Positions 44,136 to 55,430 of a stretch of DNA of 64,000 nucleotides are shown in pieces. The notes below the pieces were generated by a model, which made no database searches, had not been told where the DNA came from, and saw only the letters and a list, made by a program, of their open reading frames with translations. The stretch comes from Metridium senile (taxonomy: Eukaryota > Cnidaria > Anthozoa > Actiniaria > Metridiidae). Positions within the stretch are counted from its first letter, which is position 1. Each line of letters opens with the position of its first letter. The position numbers and the translations under genes are program-made. The stretch covers positions 1,819,501 to 1,883,500 of the forward strand of contig OX459103.1 of NCBI GenBank assembly GCA_949775045.1, in the 5' to 3' direction.

Positions 44136-45675
44136 ATGGGGCTTAGCATCCGCTGGATTTTCTTAGCCGAGATAAACTACTTACCTCCTTCCAACCAGAG
44201 ACATTTCAAATATCACTTTTTAATTTGTAAATTCTATATTTTTTGTAATTTTTGTATAAGCGCTTTATTTAATTTGGTATTATTATAATTTATCAAATAA
44301 TGTCCTTGATATTGACTCGATACCCCATCGCCAATTGCCTTAGGCAATAGAACAACCCTTTTCAAAATAGGTGTGTGGTTCGATTCACACATTAGCGTCA
44401 CCAATTATTCATCCGAAGACACAACAATGTTTCAATTATCAACAAATGGAATACAAGAGACCTGGAGACAGGTGGTTTTGTTCCAGTTCCATTAAAAAAC
44501 TCTCAAAAGTTTCAATTTATGATAAATGAAGCATTAACTCGACTGGTAACATTGTTCTATCGTGTGTGGCATTAAATAAAAAAAAGAAATGTAACTTTGT
44601 TCATATGTCATTAAAGAGTTTCTAAACAGTTTCAATTTACTTGAGTAACAATAATACAACTTGCAACTTTGTTCGAAAGTGGCATTGATAAAATATCACA
44701 AAGAACTTTTTTCTTTTCATTTAATAATTCAAGACTTGGATTAAACAAATAATGGAATTCAAATTTAAATAGAACATTTCAATGAAGTGCTTGAATTACA
44801 AGTCTATTTTTAAAAGAGAAAAATCGACTCCCCAACCCAACTTCTTTTCTGGGTTCCTCTCTTGACAATAGTACAAACTTTTTACGTTTAATCATTTTTA
44901 GTTTGATTTTAGTACAGTTTTCTTGGTTGAGTTAAGTATTAAATGCATCGTACAGTACTTTGTATTTTGATACTGATATCTCAGTACATTTATATCAATC
45001 ATAATTATTTTATTAATGCAAACGGAATACTTATTCATATTTATATTAAATGATATGCGCGTCCACGCTTTGAAGAACTGGATTGTTACATAGAAAGGTT
45101 CACACTGTGTTGTAATTTACAACTGGGACGGCTTGGCGCAAAAACTTAGCAACGAAACAAAAGAATACTATACATGAGCTATAGCAGCATTCTTGAACAC
45201 GGGTCCTTTGTTGGTTTGTTGTGAGTTTACAAAGAGATGTTTCAATTGGCTCCCAGTTGGGGTATAAGCGGGAGTATAAGTGGTGATACAAAACACAACT
45301 GTACAACCCTTAGGTAAACTACACTTCAAATAAATGTCACCTTTATTCCACGTGCGAAGAAAACATAAGCATAGTTATTATCCTTGTGGTAATATTGAAA
45401 TCCTTTAGGTCAATACCAGTTGTTATTCAGAGTCAGTTCATTGATGATTGTTTACTCTCATTGACCACCCGTCCCCTCGCAATATCCACCTAACACAATC
45501 CAATCGAAAACATCTGTAGCTTGTAGCCAATCAGCGAGCGTTATAACGTGTCTATCGGTGAGTGAGTTTGAATGTAAATTAGTATCGCGACAATCGATTC
45601 CCATCAGGACGTAATGTTCGATTTCTAGTGGGCTTAAATGCTCTGTTTGGTTGATTTCATCCTTATTCAACCGTG

Positions 45676-45682
45676 TATATAA
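45676..45682 (+). promoter_or_regulatory. Candidate TATA box of the ankyrin-repeat gene
   Basis: TATATAA at 45676-45682 would place transcription start near 45706, followed by a short non-coding exon ending at the donor at 45815. Sequence match and spacing only. Confidence 0.45.
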
Positions 45683-45814
45683 CTCTAAGTTGTGGGCGGA
45701 TGATTATAGAAGTTACGGAGTCTTCCAGAAATCAATATAACAACAACTCCACGTAATTAAGCTGTATATTAACACCTTCGTAGTTATATTACTATTTCGA
45801 ATACTTCTCGATAG

Positions 45815-45922
45815 GTAAGTAGCTTTACAAGGAAACTTTATTCAATGATATCCAACTGGTAGTGTTACGTTATTGGAATATTTTTGACATTGTTAATTTC
45901 ACGATTATGTGTTCGATTACAG
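45815..45922 (+). other. Probable 5'-UTR intron of the ankyrin-repeat gene
   Basis: Donor ATAG|GTAAGTAG at 45815 and acceptor GATTACAG|GTTCCC ending at 45922 define a 108-bp intron upstream of the 46090 ATG. This suggests the coding exon belongs to a normally spliced transcript and not to a recent processed retrocopy. Confidence 0.55.
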
Positions 45923-46089
45923 GTTCCCGAAGGAAGTGATTTAGATATTGTATTCTGGAATACTCAAGGGAATATACAGTCTTACAGCAATATAATTTAG
46001 CAGTGTATTTGTACAAAACTATTCGAGGGAATCTAGTACACAAGTGATGTGAAATTTTACGTTGTGTATCACAGAGAAGCGCTTCAGTA

Positions 46090-47598
46090 ATGGCCGCTGT
46101 TTTTCACCTCGCAGTGAGCGAGGGAGATGTAACGAAAGTTCGATTTCTTATGAAGTACAGCCCAGGGCTTCGTGTTGATAGTGTGAATAAATTCGGGCTT
46201 ACCGCTCTACAACAAGCATCCTTAGATGGCAACGTAGATATTGTGAACTTTCTACTCGAAAAGGGAGCTGATTTAAACTGTGTTGATTCCGATGGAAGAA
46301 CAGCGCTTCATCTGGCTGCACAAGAAGGGCATTTAGGTGTTGTTAGCTTACTAGTAACCTCTGCTTGCGCTAATGTCAACGCCAAGACTAAACAAAGCTA
46401 CAAAGCCATCGACTTAGCGCAATCTGACCAAGTTAGAGCGTTGTTATCACAAGCAATGTTAACTGAAAGTTTTAAGAGAAAATGTTCACTAGAAGACGAT
46501 GATTTGGACTGTCATCCGTATGTTTATGAATATCGCAACGTCCCTGGATGTAGGAACTCACTTTCTAGTGCTTCAACTGACTCTGGAGTGTATGATGATT
46601 CTTGTCAGTCACAGGATAGTTCTAACGACACTAGATATCTTAGAACGAATCATAATCGGTCATCATTACGCGGTTATCCTTCATCAAGACACTCAGTAAT
46701 CAGCGAAGACAGCGGAATATCCGATTCGACTGTCGACAGTCGATATCGAAACGACAACAAGCGAGCGACACGACGAGTCGACAATTCGCCAGTGAATTCG
46801 ATACTTAAAACGAACTCATTTTCGGGAAGACACGGTGGTGAAAATAGCAGGGATATCGAAAGCGCACGAGCGGAAATGCAGCGATACAGAAGACCCGAAC
46901 CAAAGGCTTATGTAAGAGACTTGAATCGTAGAAGAACCGTGACGTTCGGGTTGACCGAGAGAGAAATAGAAAGAGAGCGAGCTGAGGCGTCGTCGGTGAT
47001 GTATTGCGGTTCGTACAATAATCAAACACAGGAAGGGACTTTAAAAACAAGGAAAATTACTAAACCACTACCACCGGTACCTCCCCGGGTATCTCCGAGA
47101 AGTGAGCCTTCTCCGATACCTCCGAAAAGTGAGCCTTCTCCGGTACCTCAAAGGGGTGAATCTCCCCCAGTTCCTCCAAGGGTAAAGTCACCCCCGGTAC
47201 CGGCTCCTAGGAGTACGTCACCGAGGTCTGCTTCTCCATCCCCTCCTATACCAAGTCCTAGAGTTGCACCGAGGGCCTCTCCAGAGCCAAGTCCACGATT
47301 TTCGCGAACCGCATCACCTGAACCATCCCCAAGAACGACCCCTAAAGCCTCCCCAGTAACGAGCCCACGATCACCGCCAAATACCTCCCCCCGAATGCCT
47401 AGCCAGGCTCCCCCTTTAGTGACCCCCCGGTCTGCACTTATACCCCGGTCTACGAGCTTGAGATCCCCCCGAGGAGAGGTTGATCCAAGTTATAGAGCTG
47501 TGCCAAGAAGACCGAGGACTGAAATGGCGTCTCAGAGACGTGATGCACAAAACCGCAGAAGTTTCCACGCGGGCTTTTCTTCGCGCGGTATCAACTGA
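46090..47598 (+). CDS. Ankyrin-repeat protein with RVxF-type motif and long proline-rich tail (502 residues)
   Basis: Single uninterrupted coding exon with AGTAATGGCC at the start (G at +4). Residues 4-125 are three full and one partial ankyrin repeats: MAAVFHLAVSEGD, GLTALQQASLDGNVDIVNFL, GRTALHLAAQEGHLGVVSLL. The ankyrin style resembles PP1-targeting MYPT/PPP1R proteins. RRTVTF at residues 281-286 matches the PP1-docking RVxF consensus, but lies C-terminal to the repeats, whereas in MYPT it precedes them. Residues 326-465 are Pro/Ser-rich with many PPVPPR and SPRxxP elements typical of SH3/WW ligands and Pro-directed kinase sites. I infer a scaffold or PP1-targeting role, but no family assignment is secure. 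Confidence 0.85.
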   Translation: MAAVFHLAVSEGDVTKVRFLMKYSPGLRVDSVNKFGLTALQQASLDGNVDIVNFLLEKGADLNCVDSDGRTALHLAAQEGHLGVVSLLVTSACANVNAKTKQSYKAIDLAQSDQVRALLSQAMLTESFKRKCSLEDDDLDCHPYVYEYRNVPGCRNSLSSASTDSGVYDDSCQSQDSSNDTRYLRTNHNRSSLRGYPSSRHSVISEDSGISDSTVDSRYRNDNKRATRRVDNSPVNSILKTNSFSGRHGGENSRDIESARAEMQRYRRPEPKAYVRDLNRRRTVTFGLTEREIERERAEASSVMYCGSYNNQTQEGTLKTRKITKPLPPVPPRVSPRSEPSPIPPKSEPSPVPQRGESPPVPPRVKSPPVPAPRSTSPRSASPSPPIPSPRVAPRASPEPSPRFSRTASPEPSPRTTPKASPVTSPRSPPNTSPRMPSQAPPLVTPRSALIPRSTSLRSPRGEVDPSYRAVPRRPRTEMASQRRDAQNRRSFHAGFSSRGIN

Positions 47599-47619
47599 AA
47601 CTATAACGAGTTGGGCATC

Positions 47620-47935
47620 ATTAAAATGGAGAGAAAATGTCGCTCATTCCAGGCAGGAAATGTCACTTTTAGTGACACATGAAGTTGCCAGAAAAAAAAA
47701 ACAGAAGGACATGCTGACTACGACAGGAAAGTCAGTCACTCATTCCACCGAGAAATCGTCGCTGTTTTTACATAGGAATAAACACGAATTTTTGGCCGAC
47801 AAAACTCGTCGACTTAACACTAGAAATGTCACCAATGTACGAAAGAAAAACTCTTATTTCTTAAAGGAAAAATATTTTCTATTCTACTCAGAAAAAGTCG
47901 CTAACTTTAGGCATAAAAAGTCACTGATTTAAGCC
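47620..47935 (+). repeat. Degenerate ~40-bp repeats after the ankyrin gene stop
   Basis: GAAAATGTCGCTCATTCCAG, GAAATGTCACTTTTAGTGAC, GAAAGTCAGTCACTCATTCC, GAAATGTCACCAATG and AAAGTCGCTAACTTTAGGCA are variants of one phrase. An open frame crosses them in another frame than the gene. I treat the stretch as 3' UTR. Confidence 0.5.
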
Positions 47936-49439
47936 TAGTGGGGAGCTTATTTCCATAACCGATTGATATGTTTATACTAATGTTATATACAAAAGAATAA
48001 GAGTTCAAAGAATAAGAGTTCAAACGAATGAGATCTAATACTCATTTTGCGCATCTTTAAAACCTTAAGCATGAGAGATATAAAAGTGCCTATACTTGAC
48101 AGAAAAATCCGTCGATATAAGCCTAATTTTCGACAAAAATTTGCTCTTCCAAGACAAATTGGATATGTTTGTTTTACAATGTACAAAACCGCAAGCGGAT
48201 AAGCACACGTTTTGCACTGCCCTTACAATTAACACCTACAGACATGGATTGTTTGTCGTGAAACACGATCGTGATTCGTTCGTTATGCGATAACACTTTC
48301 GTTATTTATATCGTCTTACAAAAAGATTTATATTTTTCAACTAAAAGTAGTACTATAGTGGTAGCAATAACCCTGGGCAGTTCCCTAGTTCATAGTTGTT
48401 GTATATGTTAATGTGTGGCTGACTGTACGAAGGTTGAATCAAGTACAGGTTTTTTTTTCATGGCAAAAGCTATATCTAGTGTTTCTTTGGCCTGTTCTAA
48501 ACGACGTTTCGATAATTGCATCCATCGTTTAAGAATTTGTATAGGTTTTAAACGCTGGATAAAGATTTATCTAGTTTTGTTCTGATCATGATAAATGCTT
48601 TATCCAGTGTTTCTGAGGCCTAGCTGTTCTAGTATATAGAATTTGTACAGGTTTTATGCGGGATCAGTAATGATTTATCAAGTGCTATTCAGCCTTCATA
48701 CAACTGCTCCCAAATAAGGCTCATCCAGTGAAAATAATTTATCAAATTTAAAACGCTCAGTTGAACCTTCCTACTGTACAACCAGCCCCTAAAATATAAA
48801 ACTGAATATTCTTATAGACACAAAAGAAAACAATTCAAAGAGTGTCTATTATGGAAAGCAAAGCGAAACACTTATGAAAATAATCATTTATTTCTAGTAC
48901 ATTCAAATAATAAAAAAAATATTATATCACTTGAACTCGGAATATTTTTGCTGACCAGCAGATCAGAAGAACTCCGAGTGCATGGGATTTGAACCAGAGT
49001 CATTAAAAAAATATAATTTCGAGTGATAAGTGTTTCGCTTTGCATTTCATGTAAGTCGCTGATGATAGTTCATTTTTCTATTTCACAATTATCAATTATA
49101 TTCGACATATACACTGCATTTTGTACAGAATTTACAATATATTTTAATGACAATGTTCTCACGTGAAATATATTTATAAAGGGAATATATTATATATAAT
49201 ATATATTCTATACTTTGAGGTTTTTTTTTGTAGAAATACTTGAAAAATGACCTACATTATAAAATGTTTTTTTTGTATAGTTTTGGTGGCGTTGTATTTG
49301 TAATATCTGACAATGATTTAGGATTTATATGTAGAAAGTTCAGGATTTGATAATAAAATTTGTACTACTATATATTTGTATCGATGATTTTTTTTATGAT
49401 TTTAGTGACGATCTACATTGTAGTCATATTCCATTTATA

Positions 49440-49665
49440 ACTTTCGGAAAATATCCATGTTATATTATGTCAAAATGTTATATTATGTCAAAATATAGAA
49501 TTGTTTGAATAAATATCAACGATTTTTTATGATTTTAGTGAAGATCTACAACGCAGTCATATTCCATTTATAACTTTCGGAAAATATCCATGTTATATTA
49601 TGTCAAAATATAGAATTGTTTGAATAAATATTAACGAGTTTTTATGATTTTTATGACAATGCTTT
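49440..49665 (+). repeat. Direct duplication of ~110 bp
   Basis: CATATTCCATTTATAACTTT, CGGAAAATATCCATGTTATA and AATATAGAATTGTTTGAATA occur twice (about 49430 and 49558). Confidence 0.75.
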
Positions 49666-50707
49666 GAAATTTAAACATAATGTAAAGTATTGCATTTGCA
49701 ATTATAATGCTTTCTGAAAATATCCATCATGTTAGATTATTAGTTATACTCACATTTACTATTCGAAATTAATATGTATTGCATTTGTAAGTTTCTAAAA
49801 ATAAGAATGATAATAAAATAAAGTGAAACTATAATAAAATAAAAATAAATGAAAATGAAAATACATTTTAAATATTAAATAAAAATCCAATAAAATAGAA
49901 ATAGATCAAAATAAAATAAAAATATAATAAGTTTTCTTTGATGTTTTGAGAAAGTCAAAAAGTAATATATAATATTTTGTAATAATCTAAAAATAGGAAT
50001 GATCTTAGAAGATATGTAAATAAATCACCACGCTTCAGCTGAAATAACTATTTGATGTACAAACTGCATAGCAACAGAATATATTAATGATGTTTCTACG
50101 AATAAACTTTGAAGTCATCCAGCATTTTTACTCTGACGAAGGATTTAAGTCCTATAAACGTCCTTAACTTAAGTAACACTCTTTTTATACTGTGCGTGAG
50201 TTTTTTTTTTCTCTGATTGACGTCCTAAACCGGCGTCAGTATAAGTAACACTCTTTTTTATATACGGTGTATATATGTTACCATTTATAGTTTTTATACG
50301 GTGTATACTGAAGTTGCCATTTTTTCTCTGATTGACGTCCTTAACGTCAGTAAATAATAGCCCTCTTTTTACGATCGTTAATTTTATACTTTATTTCTTA
50401 TGGAATGGAATACTGGGAATGAAAAAAAAAATGAAAACAGAATGGCAGGAAAAAAAGAAAACAGATGATTTCTTAGAAAATTGTGTACATTGGTCAATAT
50501 AATTGTTCATATATGATCGCGTGAATGTCTTTTATGCCTTAAAACCAAATTGAGGTTTACTTCAAAACCAAACTAACAACAACTGATGTTCATTATTTCT
50601 TGACAATTTGCTATTATGTCATTTTAACTTCTTACTCAAAACATTCGATACACAATTTCAAAACTAGCTAGAGCCAGCTTTACTAAACAGTTTCATGATA
50701 TGTAATA

Positions 50708-50885
50708 CCGCTGTACTATTTGACAAAAGGCGCATTTACAGCTAGGATAAGTATCGATTTGTTGTAAAAAAAGCAAAGAACGGAAAAATGTTATCGCTTA
50801 ACAATAGAAATCGCATTTGAATTTTCGCTGAATCGAGGTTATCCCTGTACAAATGCGCCTTCTGTACAAACAGTACAGCGGTGCT
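50708..50885. mobile_element. MITE-like inverted-repeat element
   Basis: CGCTGTACTATTTGACAAAA plus GGCGCATTTACAG at the left; CTGTACAAATGCGCCTT plus CTGTACAAACAGTACAGCG at the right. One end of the same family sits at about 41868-41900. Confidence 0.72.
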
Positions 50886-51121
50886 AGATAACACGAAACT
50901 AGAGTATTGTTTTTGCTTTAGTATGATATGATATGAAAATTTGCATGATACAAAAAGCAAACCGAAAAACATATAACTGTAACGTAACCATAAACCTCAA
51001 CCAAACCCATTACCTTCCTCAACTATAATAACTATGCTATAATGAATGAATAAATTTGTTGACAAACGACAAGAGACCGCAACCGCAATGTTTTTAGATC
51101 TTGGAATTGTATAGTTTAGTT

Positions 51122-51311
51122 GAGGGTGGCCAAGGGGTGACACGTAACACGTGATTTAGGCTAAAATAAGTGCGTTATTCGTGAAAATAACAAACAATTT
51201 AGTCGTTATACGTGAATGCTATGTCGAACGTGACTTAAATTTGTACTTGATGCGTGAATATCATAGCGAAACGTGATGACGACCAACCTCCCCCCCCCCT
51301 TGGCCACCCTC
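51122..51311. mobile_element. MITE-like element with GAGGGTGGCCAAGG ends
   Basis: GAGGGTGGCCAAGG at the left and CCTTGGCCACCCTC at the right. The inside has at least four interspersed CGTGA words in the same direction. Confidence 0.72.
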
Positions 51312-51534
51312 TTATTGAAGAATATTTCTATTGTAATATTGAAATTGAAATTGAATCATTGTGACAAATAAAATTGTGACAAATAAATGAACTAAGTATA
51401 TATAGATGTGACGGGAGAAGGAAACAGAATTTATCTCCAAATAGGCCACTTATATATGAAAGTCTGCTTTTGAACATCCTAAGTACTTATACAGATATAA
51501 CTGATTCAATTTTAGTTTTGAAAACAGGAAATTG

Positions 51535-51950
51535 TACTCGTTTATATAATTGTTTATCCAATTAACGTTGTCTTTAAAATATCCCAATGCCTATTCCTTC
51601 AGTCAAAAAGTGACAGTTTTCATTTTTGAAATCAGAAAATTGTAATGCAATTTTATAATAACTAATTCAATTAACGTTGTCGTTGAAATATCCCAATGCC
51701 TATATTCCTTCAGACAAAAAGTGCCGACAGGTTTCATTTTTGAAATCAGAAAATTGTAATGCAATTTTATAATAACTAATTCAATTAACGTTGTCGTTGA
51801 AATATCCCAATGCCTATTCCTTCAGACAAAAAGTGACAGTGTTCATTTTTGAATTCAAGAATTTATACTGCAATTATATAATAGCTAATTCAATTAACAT
51901 TGTCGTTGAAAAAGCCCAGTGCCTGTACCTTCGTATTAAAAGCGACTTTA
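51535..51950 (+). repeat. Minisatellite, four ~120-bp units
   Basis: Units share TTCATTTTTGAAATCAGAAA, ATTGTAATGCAATTTTATAA, TAACTAATTCAATTAACGTT, GTCGTTGAAATATCCCAATG and CCTTCAGACAAAAAGTG. Confidence 0.85.
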
Positions 51951-52029
51951 GCTGGAAAAACCAAGACATCGCACCATTCTAATGTACAAGTATACAGCTA
52001 AAACGTCGTTTTTCAATTGGTTTTTGGTC

Positions 52030-52345
52030 TGCAGAATCTGTATATAGTGGGCCTTTCCAACTACAACGTTATTTGAATTAGCTCAGTATACATGTACACT
52101 AGGATGGTGAAATATAATTCTTGGTTTCAAAGCTGAAGAAGCCTATTTTGCTCTCACTGAAGGAATAGGTTTTTTCAACGACAACGTTATTTGAATTAGC
52201 TCAGTATACATGTACGTATGGTGTAATTTAATTCTTGGTTTAATTTCAAAGCTGAAGAAGCTTCTTTTCCTGTGAAGGACTAGGATTTTTCAACGACAAT
52301 ATTAATTGAATTAGCTATGCTATACATGTACATTAGGATGGTGCA
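52030..52345 (-). repeat. Related minisatellite in inverted orientation, three ~125-bp units
   Basis: Units share TTCAACGACAACGTTATTTG, AATTAGCTCAGTATACATGT and TTCAAAGCTGAAGAAGC. The AACGTT...AATTAG core is the complement of the adjacent 51535-51950 array, so the two arrays face each other. Confidence 0.78.
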
Positions 52346-52744
52346 ATTTCTTGGTTTTAAAGCTGAATTTTAACATTTTTTCAATGACCACATAAGTTGA
52401 ATAAAGGTTAATAAATATTTTTTTTGGATTTTCAGAAAAGAAAAATTGTTTTTTGAAGATACAATTTTACAATACATAATACAGGAAAGGTGTTTTTTTA
52501 ATTAAAAGGACGTGCAAAAAAAGATTTCAATTAAAAATATCCCTCCCACACATACTTGTAAATAGTGAACAAAGAAAGCGTTAATTGACCGAAATGAATT
52601 CTTATCATTGAGTTCTGGTTTTAATTTAGTCCGGTGTAATGAAAGCATCCTTATCTATCTAAAATCAACATGGGCTCCCTGTGGTATCAGGAAGCAACAG
52701 TAGTTGCAATAGAGTTTATATTGGAGTTTTGACAAATACATTAC

Positions 52745-52860
52745 CATCACTTGTCATATCATCATCATCTCTCACTCTACTCATCATCATCATCATCATC
52801 ATCATCATAATCATTATCATAATCATCATCATCATCATCATTATCATAATTTCATAATCA
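52745..52860 (+). repeat. (ATC)n microsatellite
   Basis: CATCATCAT repeats with ATTATCATAATC interruptions. Confidence 0.9.
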
Positions 52861-53259
52861 TTATCTATTTTTCCCTGCACCATTAATGTAAAATAATGTC
52901 TTTAGAGTTCCTTCTGCCATCCGTCATGTTCATTGCATAACTCAAGCTATTAGAATCCGTTGTCGGGCTTCCTGTGTAGTGACACCACCGCGATGGTCGA
53001 AAGGAGGCAATCTTTCATCCAGTCTCGTTCCCAGTATTTTCCCTCGCTTGTGAGTGGCGCGGAGATTTCCTGCCGTATCCCCCAGCGAAGGAAACAGGTC
53101 CTGAGAACTAGGTTGACTTTCTACAAGTCGACCCTATTCACAACATTTCTAATTAGGTTTAATTCATACAGTGCGTCAGCGTTGAAGGTAAATTTTTAAG
53201 CTTCTTAGATTATCAGATTATCTCCCGAGAATTTCAGTAACATAAACAAAATTTACTTC

Positions 53260-53650
53260 TGTAAGGGAGAGGGGATGGTGTGAATTTAACTCACAAAACG
53301 ACCTCACAAGGGATGGGAGGAGATATTAAGGCAGGTGTTAAATCAAGTCGACCTCTTTCTATTCATGTAACTATGTATAGCTTTAATACTTCTATGGGGA
53401 GAGGGGATGGTGTGAATTTAGCTCACAAAACGACCTCACAAGGGGATGTAGGGCAGGGTATACTAAGGCAGGTGTGAAATCAAGTCGACCTCCTTCCATT
53501 CATGTCATTATGTATTACTTTACTACTAAGGGGAGAGGGTATGATGTGAATTTAGCTCACAAAACGACCTCACAAGGAAAGGGAGGGGATAGTCTAAAGG
53601 CAGGTGTTAAATCAAGTCGACCTCCCTCCATTCATGTAATTACGTATTCA
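53260..53650 (+). repeat. Minisatellite, three ~125-bp units
   Basis: Units share GGGGAGAGGG.ATG.TGTGAATTTA, CTCACAAAACGACCTCACAA, AAGGCAGGTGT and AAATCAAGTCGACCTC then ATTCATGTAA. Apparent open frames (53280-53758) are translations of the repeat. Confidence 0.88.
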
Positions 53651-54029
53651 CACATAACGTTATTGCGGTTGTTCTATACACCCTTCCCACAAACCACAAA
53701 CGAACACATTGGTCCATGTAACATTATAGACACAGGTTACCATAGAAACAATCTTTAGTGGTATTCGTTGCTATAGCTACGGTCTTTATATCACTTTAAA
53801 TGACACTGTCGGTGGTGATGCCGCAACATAAACGTTTTGACAACAACACAACTATCTGAGAAGTTTTGCAAAGTATTGAATTTCTTGTAAAGATTCTAAT
53901 TCCTGTGGAAACATTGTGTGGAAATCTTATTGTAAGGACGTGAGGTGAATACAGCATTCTCTGGCAAAATACACGAATAGATTAAAATACAAGTATTTGA
54001 TCAACTGAGGACCATTCCTGAAAACAGTT

Positions 54030-54560
54030 CGTAAAGAATTGGAATCAACCAGACTTTAAGCAAGGACAACATTTCTTTCTATTCAGACAATAACTTTGTT
54101 GGAACTCTTTTGTCAATGATCTCCCTCTAAAAACACTGAAACGTGAAGAATTGAATCAACCAAACTTGAAGCAAGGACAACATTTCTTTCTATTCAAACA
54201 GTAACTTTGTTGGAACTCTAGCTTTTTGTCAATGATCTCCCTCTAAAAACACTGAAACGTGAAGAATTGAATCAACCAAACTTGAAGCAAGGACAACATT
54301 TCTTTCTATTCAGACAATAACTTTGTTGGAACTCTTTTGTCAATGATCTCCCTCTAAAAACACTGAAACGTGAAGAATTGAATCAACCAAACTTGAAGCA
54401 AGGACAACATTTCTTTCTATTCAGACAATAACTTTGTTGGAACTCTTTTGTCAATGATCTCCCTTTAAAAACACTGCAACGTAAACAATTGAAATCAACC
54501 AAACTTGATGCAAGGACAACATTTCTTTCTATTCAGACAATAACTTTGTTGGAACTCTCT
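54030..54560 (+). repeat. Minisatellite, five ~110-bp units
   Basis: Units share CAACCAAACTTGAAGCAAGG, ACAACATTTCTTTCTATTCA, AATAACTTTGTTGGAACTCT, TGTCAATGATCTCCCT and AAAAACACTGAAACGTGAAG. Middle copies are nearly identical. Confidence 0.9.
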
Positions 54561-54679
54561 TGCCAAACAACGTGGAATGAAAGCCAAATACAACAGAGTA
54601 CAAGATTTTACTCCACACCAGAACAGCGCATCGCTGGATGTTTCTTGTGTATCTACGTGAGAACAAAACAAAATTGAAT

Positions 54680-54905
54680 CAATTGTACAACATTTTTTGG
54701 CAAAATAAACTTTACTTCATTTTGTTAAGCGACGCAAGCCTTTGGGAATTCCACAAAAACTTCAAGAACTCTTGGAAACTGTGAATCAAGTGATATCAAA
54801 ACAAAATTGTATCAGTTTTACAACATTGTTTGGCAAAATAAACTTTACTTCATTTAGTAAAGCGAATTCCACAAAAACTTCAAGAATTTTTGGAAAGTGT
54901 TCCAC
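54680..54905 (+). repeat. ~110-bp direct duplication
   Basis: GGCAAAATAAACTTTACTTC and GAATTCCACAAAAACTTCAA occur twice (about 54700/54755 and 54830/54870). Confidence 0.75.
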
Positions 54906-55388
54906 TCATTTCCAAACAGAACATTCCTGAATCTTTTTATGCATCCTTTAGCGATCAAGCTAATGAGTTCTTTATGCCAGATATTATTTGCGGCAGAGTA
55001 GGAATTGAAGTTGAACAATTCTTTTCAACAACGTAAACTCTCGAATTGGAAATAAAAGCTGACATAAGGAACATTTTCAATTAAGCAACTGATCTCCTCT
55101 TTATAGTTAAAAAACACTGAAACTGGTTCTATTTCTTCCCGATTCCATGAATTAGTAGCAACATAGAAAGTTAATTAGAAACCGAGCCGGTAACGACGTT
55201 CAACGTTTTTTTATAAGAACTTGAGCTGCAATTTCCCGGCTTTGAATCGCTAAAACTGCGAAACTTCTGTTACTTTCCGATTCTAAATATTTGTCGACAC
55301 CAAAAAAAGTGCAAAGCTGGTGGAAACATTGATTGAACTCAACGAACTTGGTCTTACATTTCTCAAACTTTGGTCAGTTGAAATTGAG

Positions 55389-55395
55389 TATAAAA
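55389..55395 (+). promoter_or_regulatory. Candidate TATA box of the 55431 gene
   Basis: TATAAAA, 36-42 bp upstream of the ATG at 55431. Typical TATA spacing puts the start site around 55420, which supports the 55431 ATG over the in-frame upstream ATG at 55320. Confidence 0.5.
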
Positions 55396-55430
55396 CTTGT
55401 AGGATATACAGTACTGTTTGTAGCCGCACA

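Larger units (their letters stand above)
47936..55388. other. 7.4-kb region dominated by minisatellites and AT-rich sequence
   Basis: Contains one MITE-like element at 50708-50885 and one at 51122-51311, tandem arrays (49440-49665, 51535-51950, 52030-52345, 53260-53650, 54030-54560) and an ATC microsatellite at 52745-52860. No conserved coding exon recognised on either strand. Confidence 0.55.
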
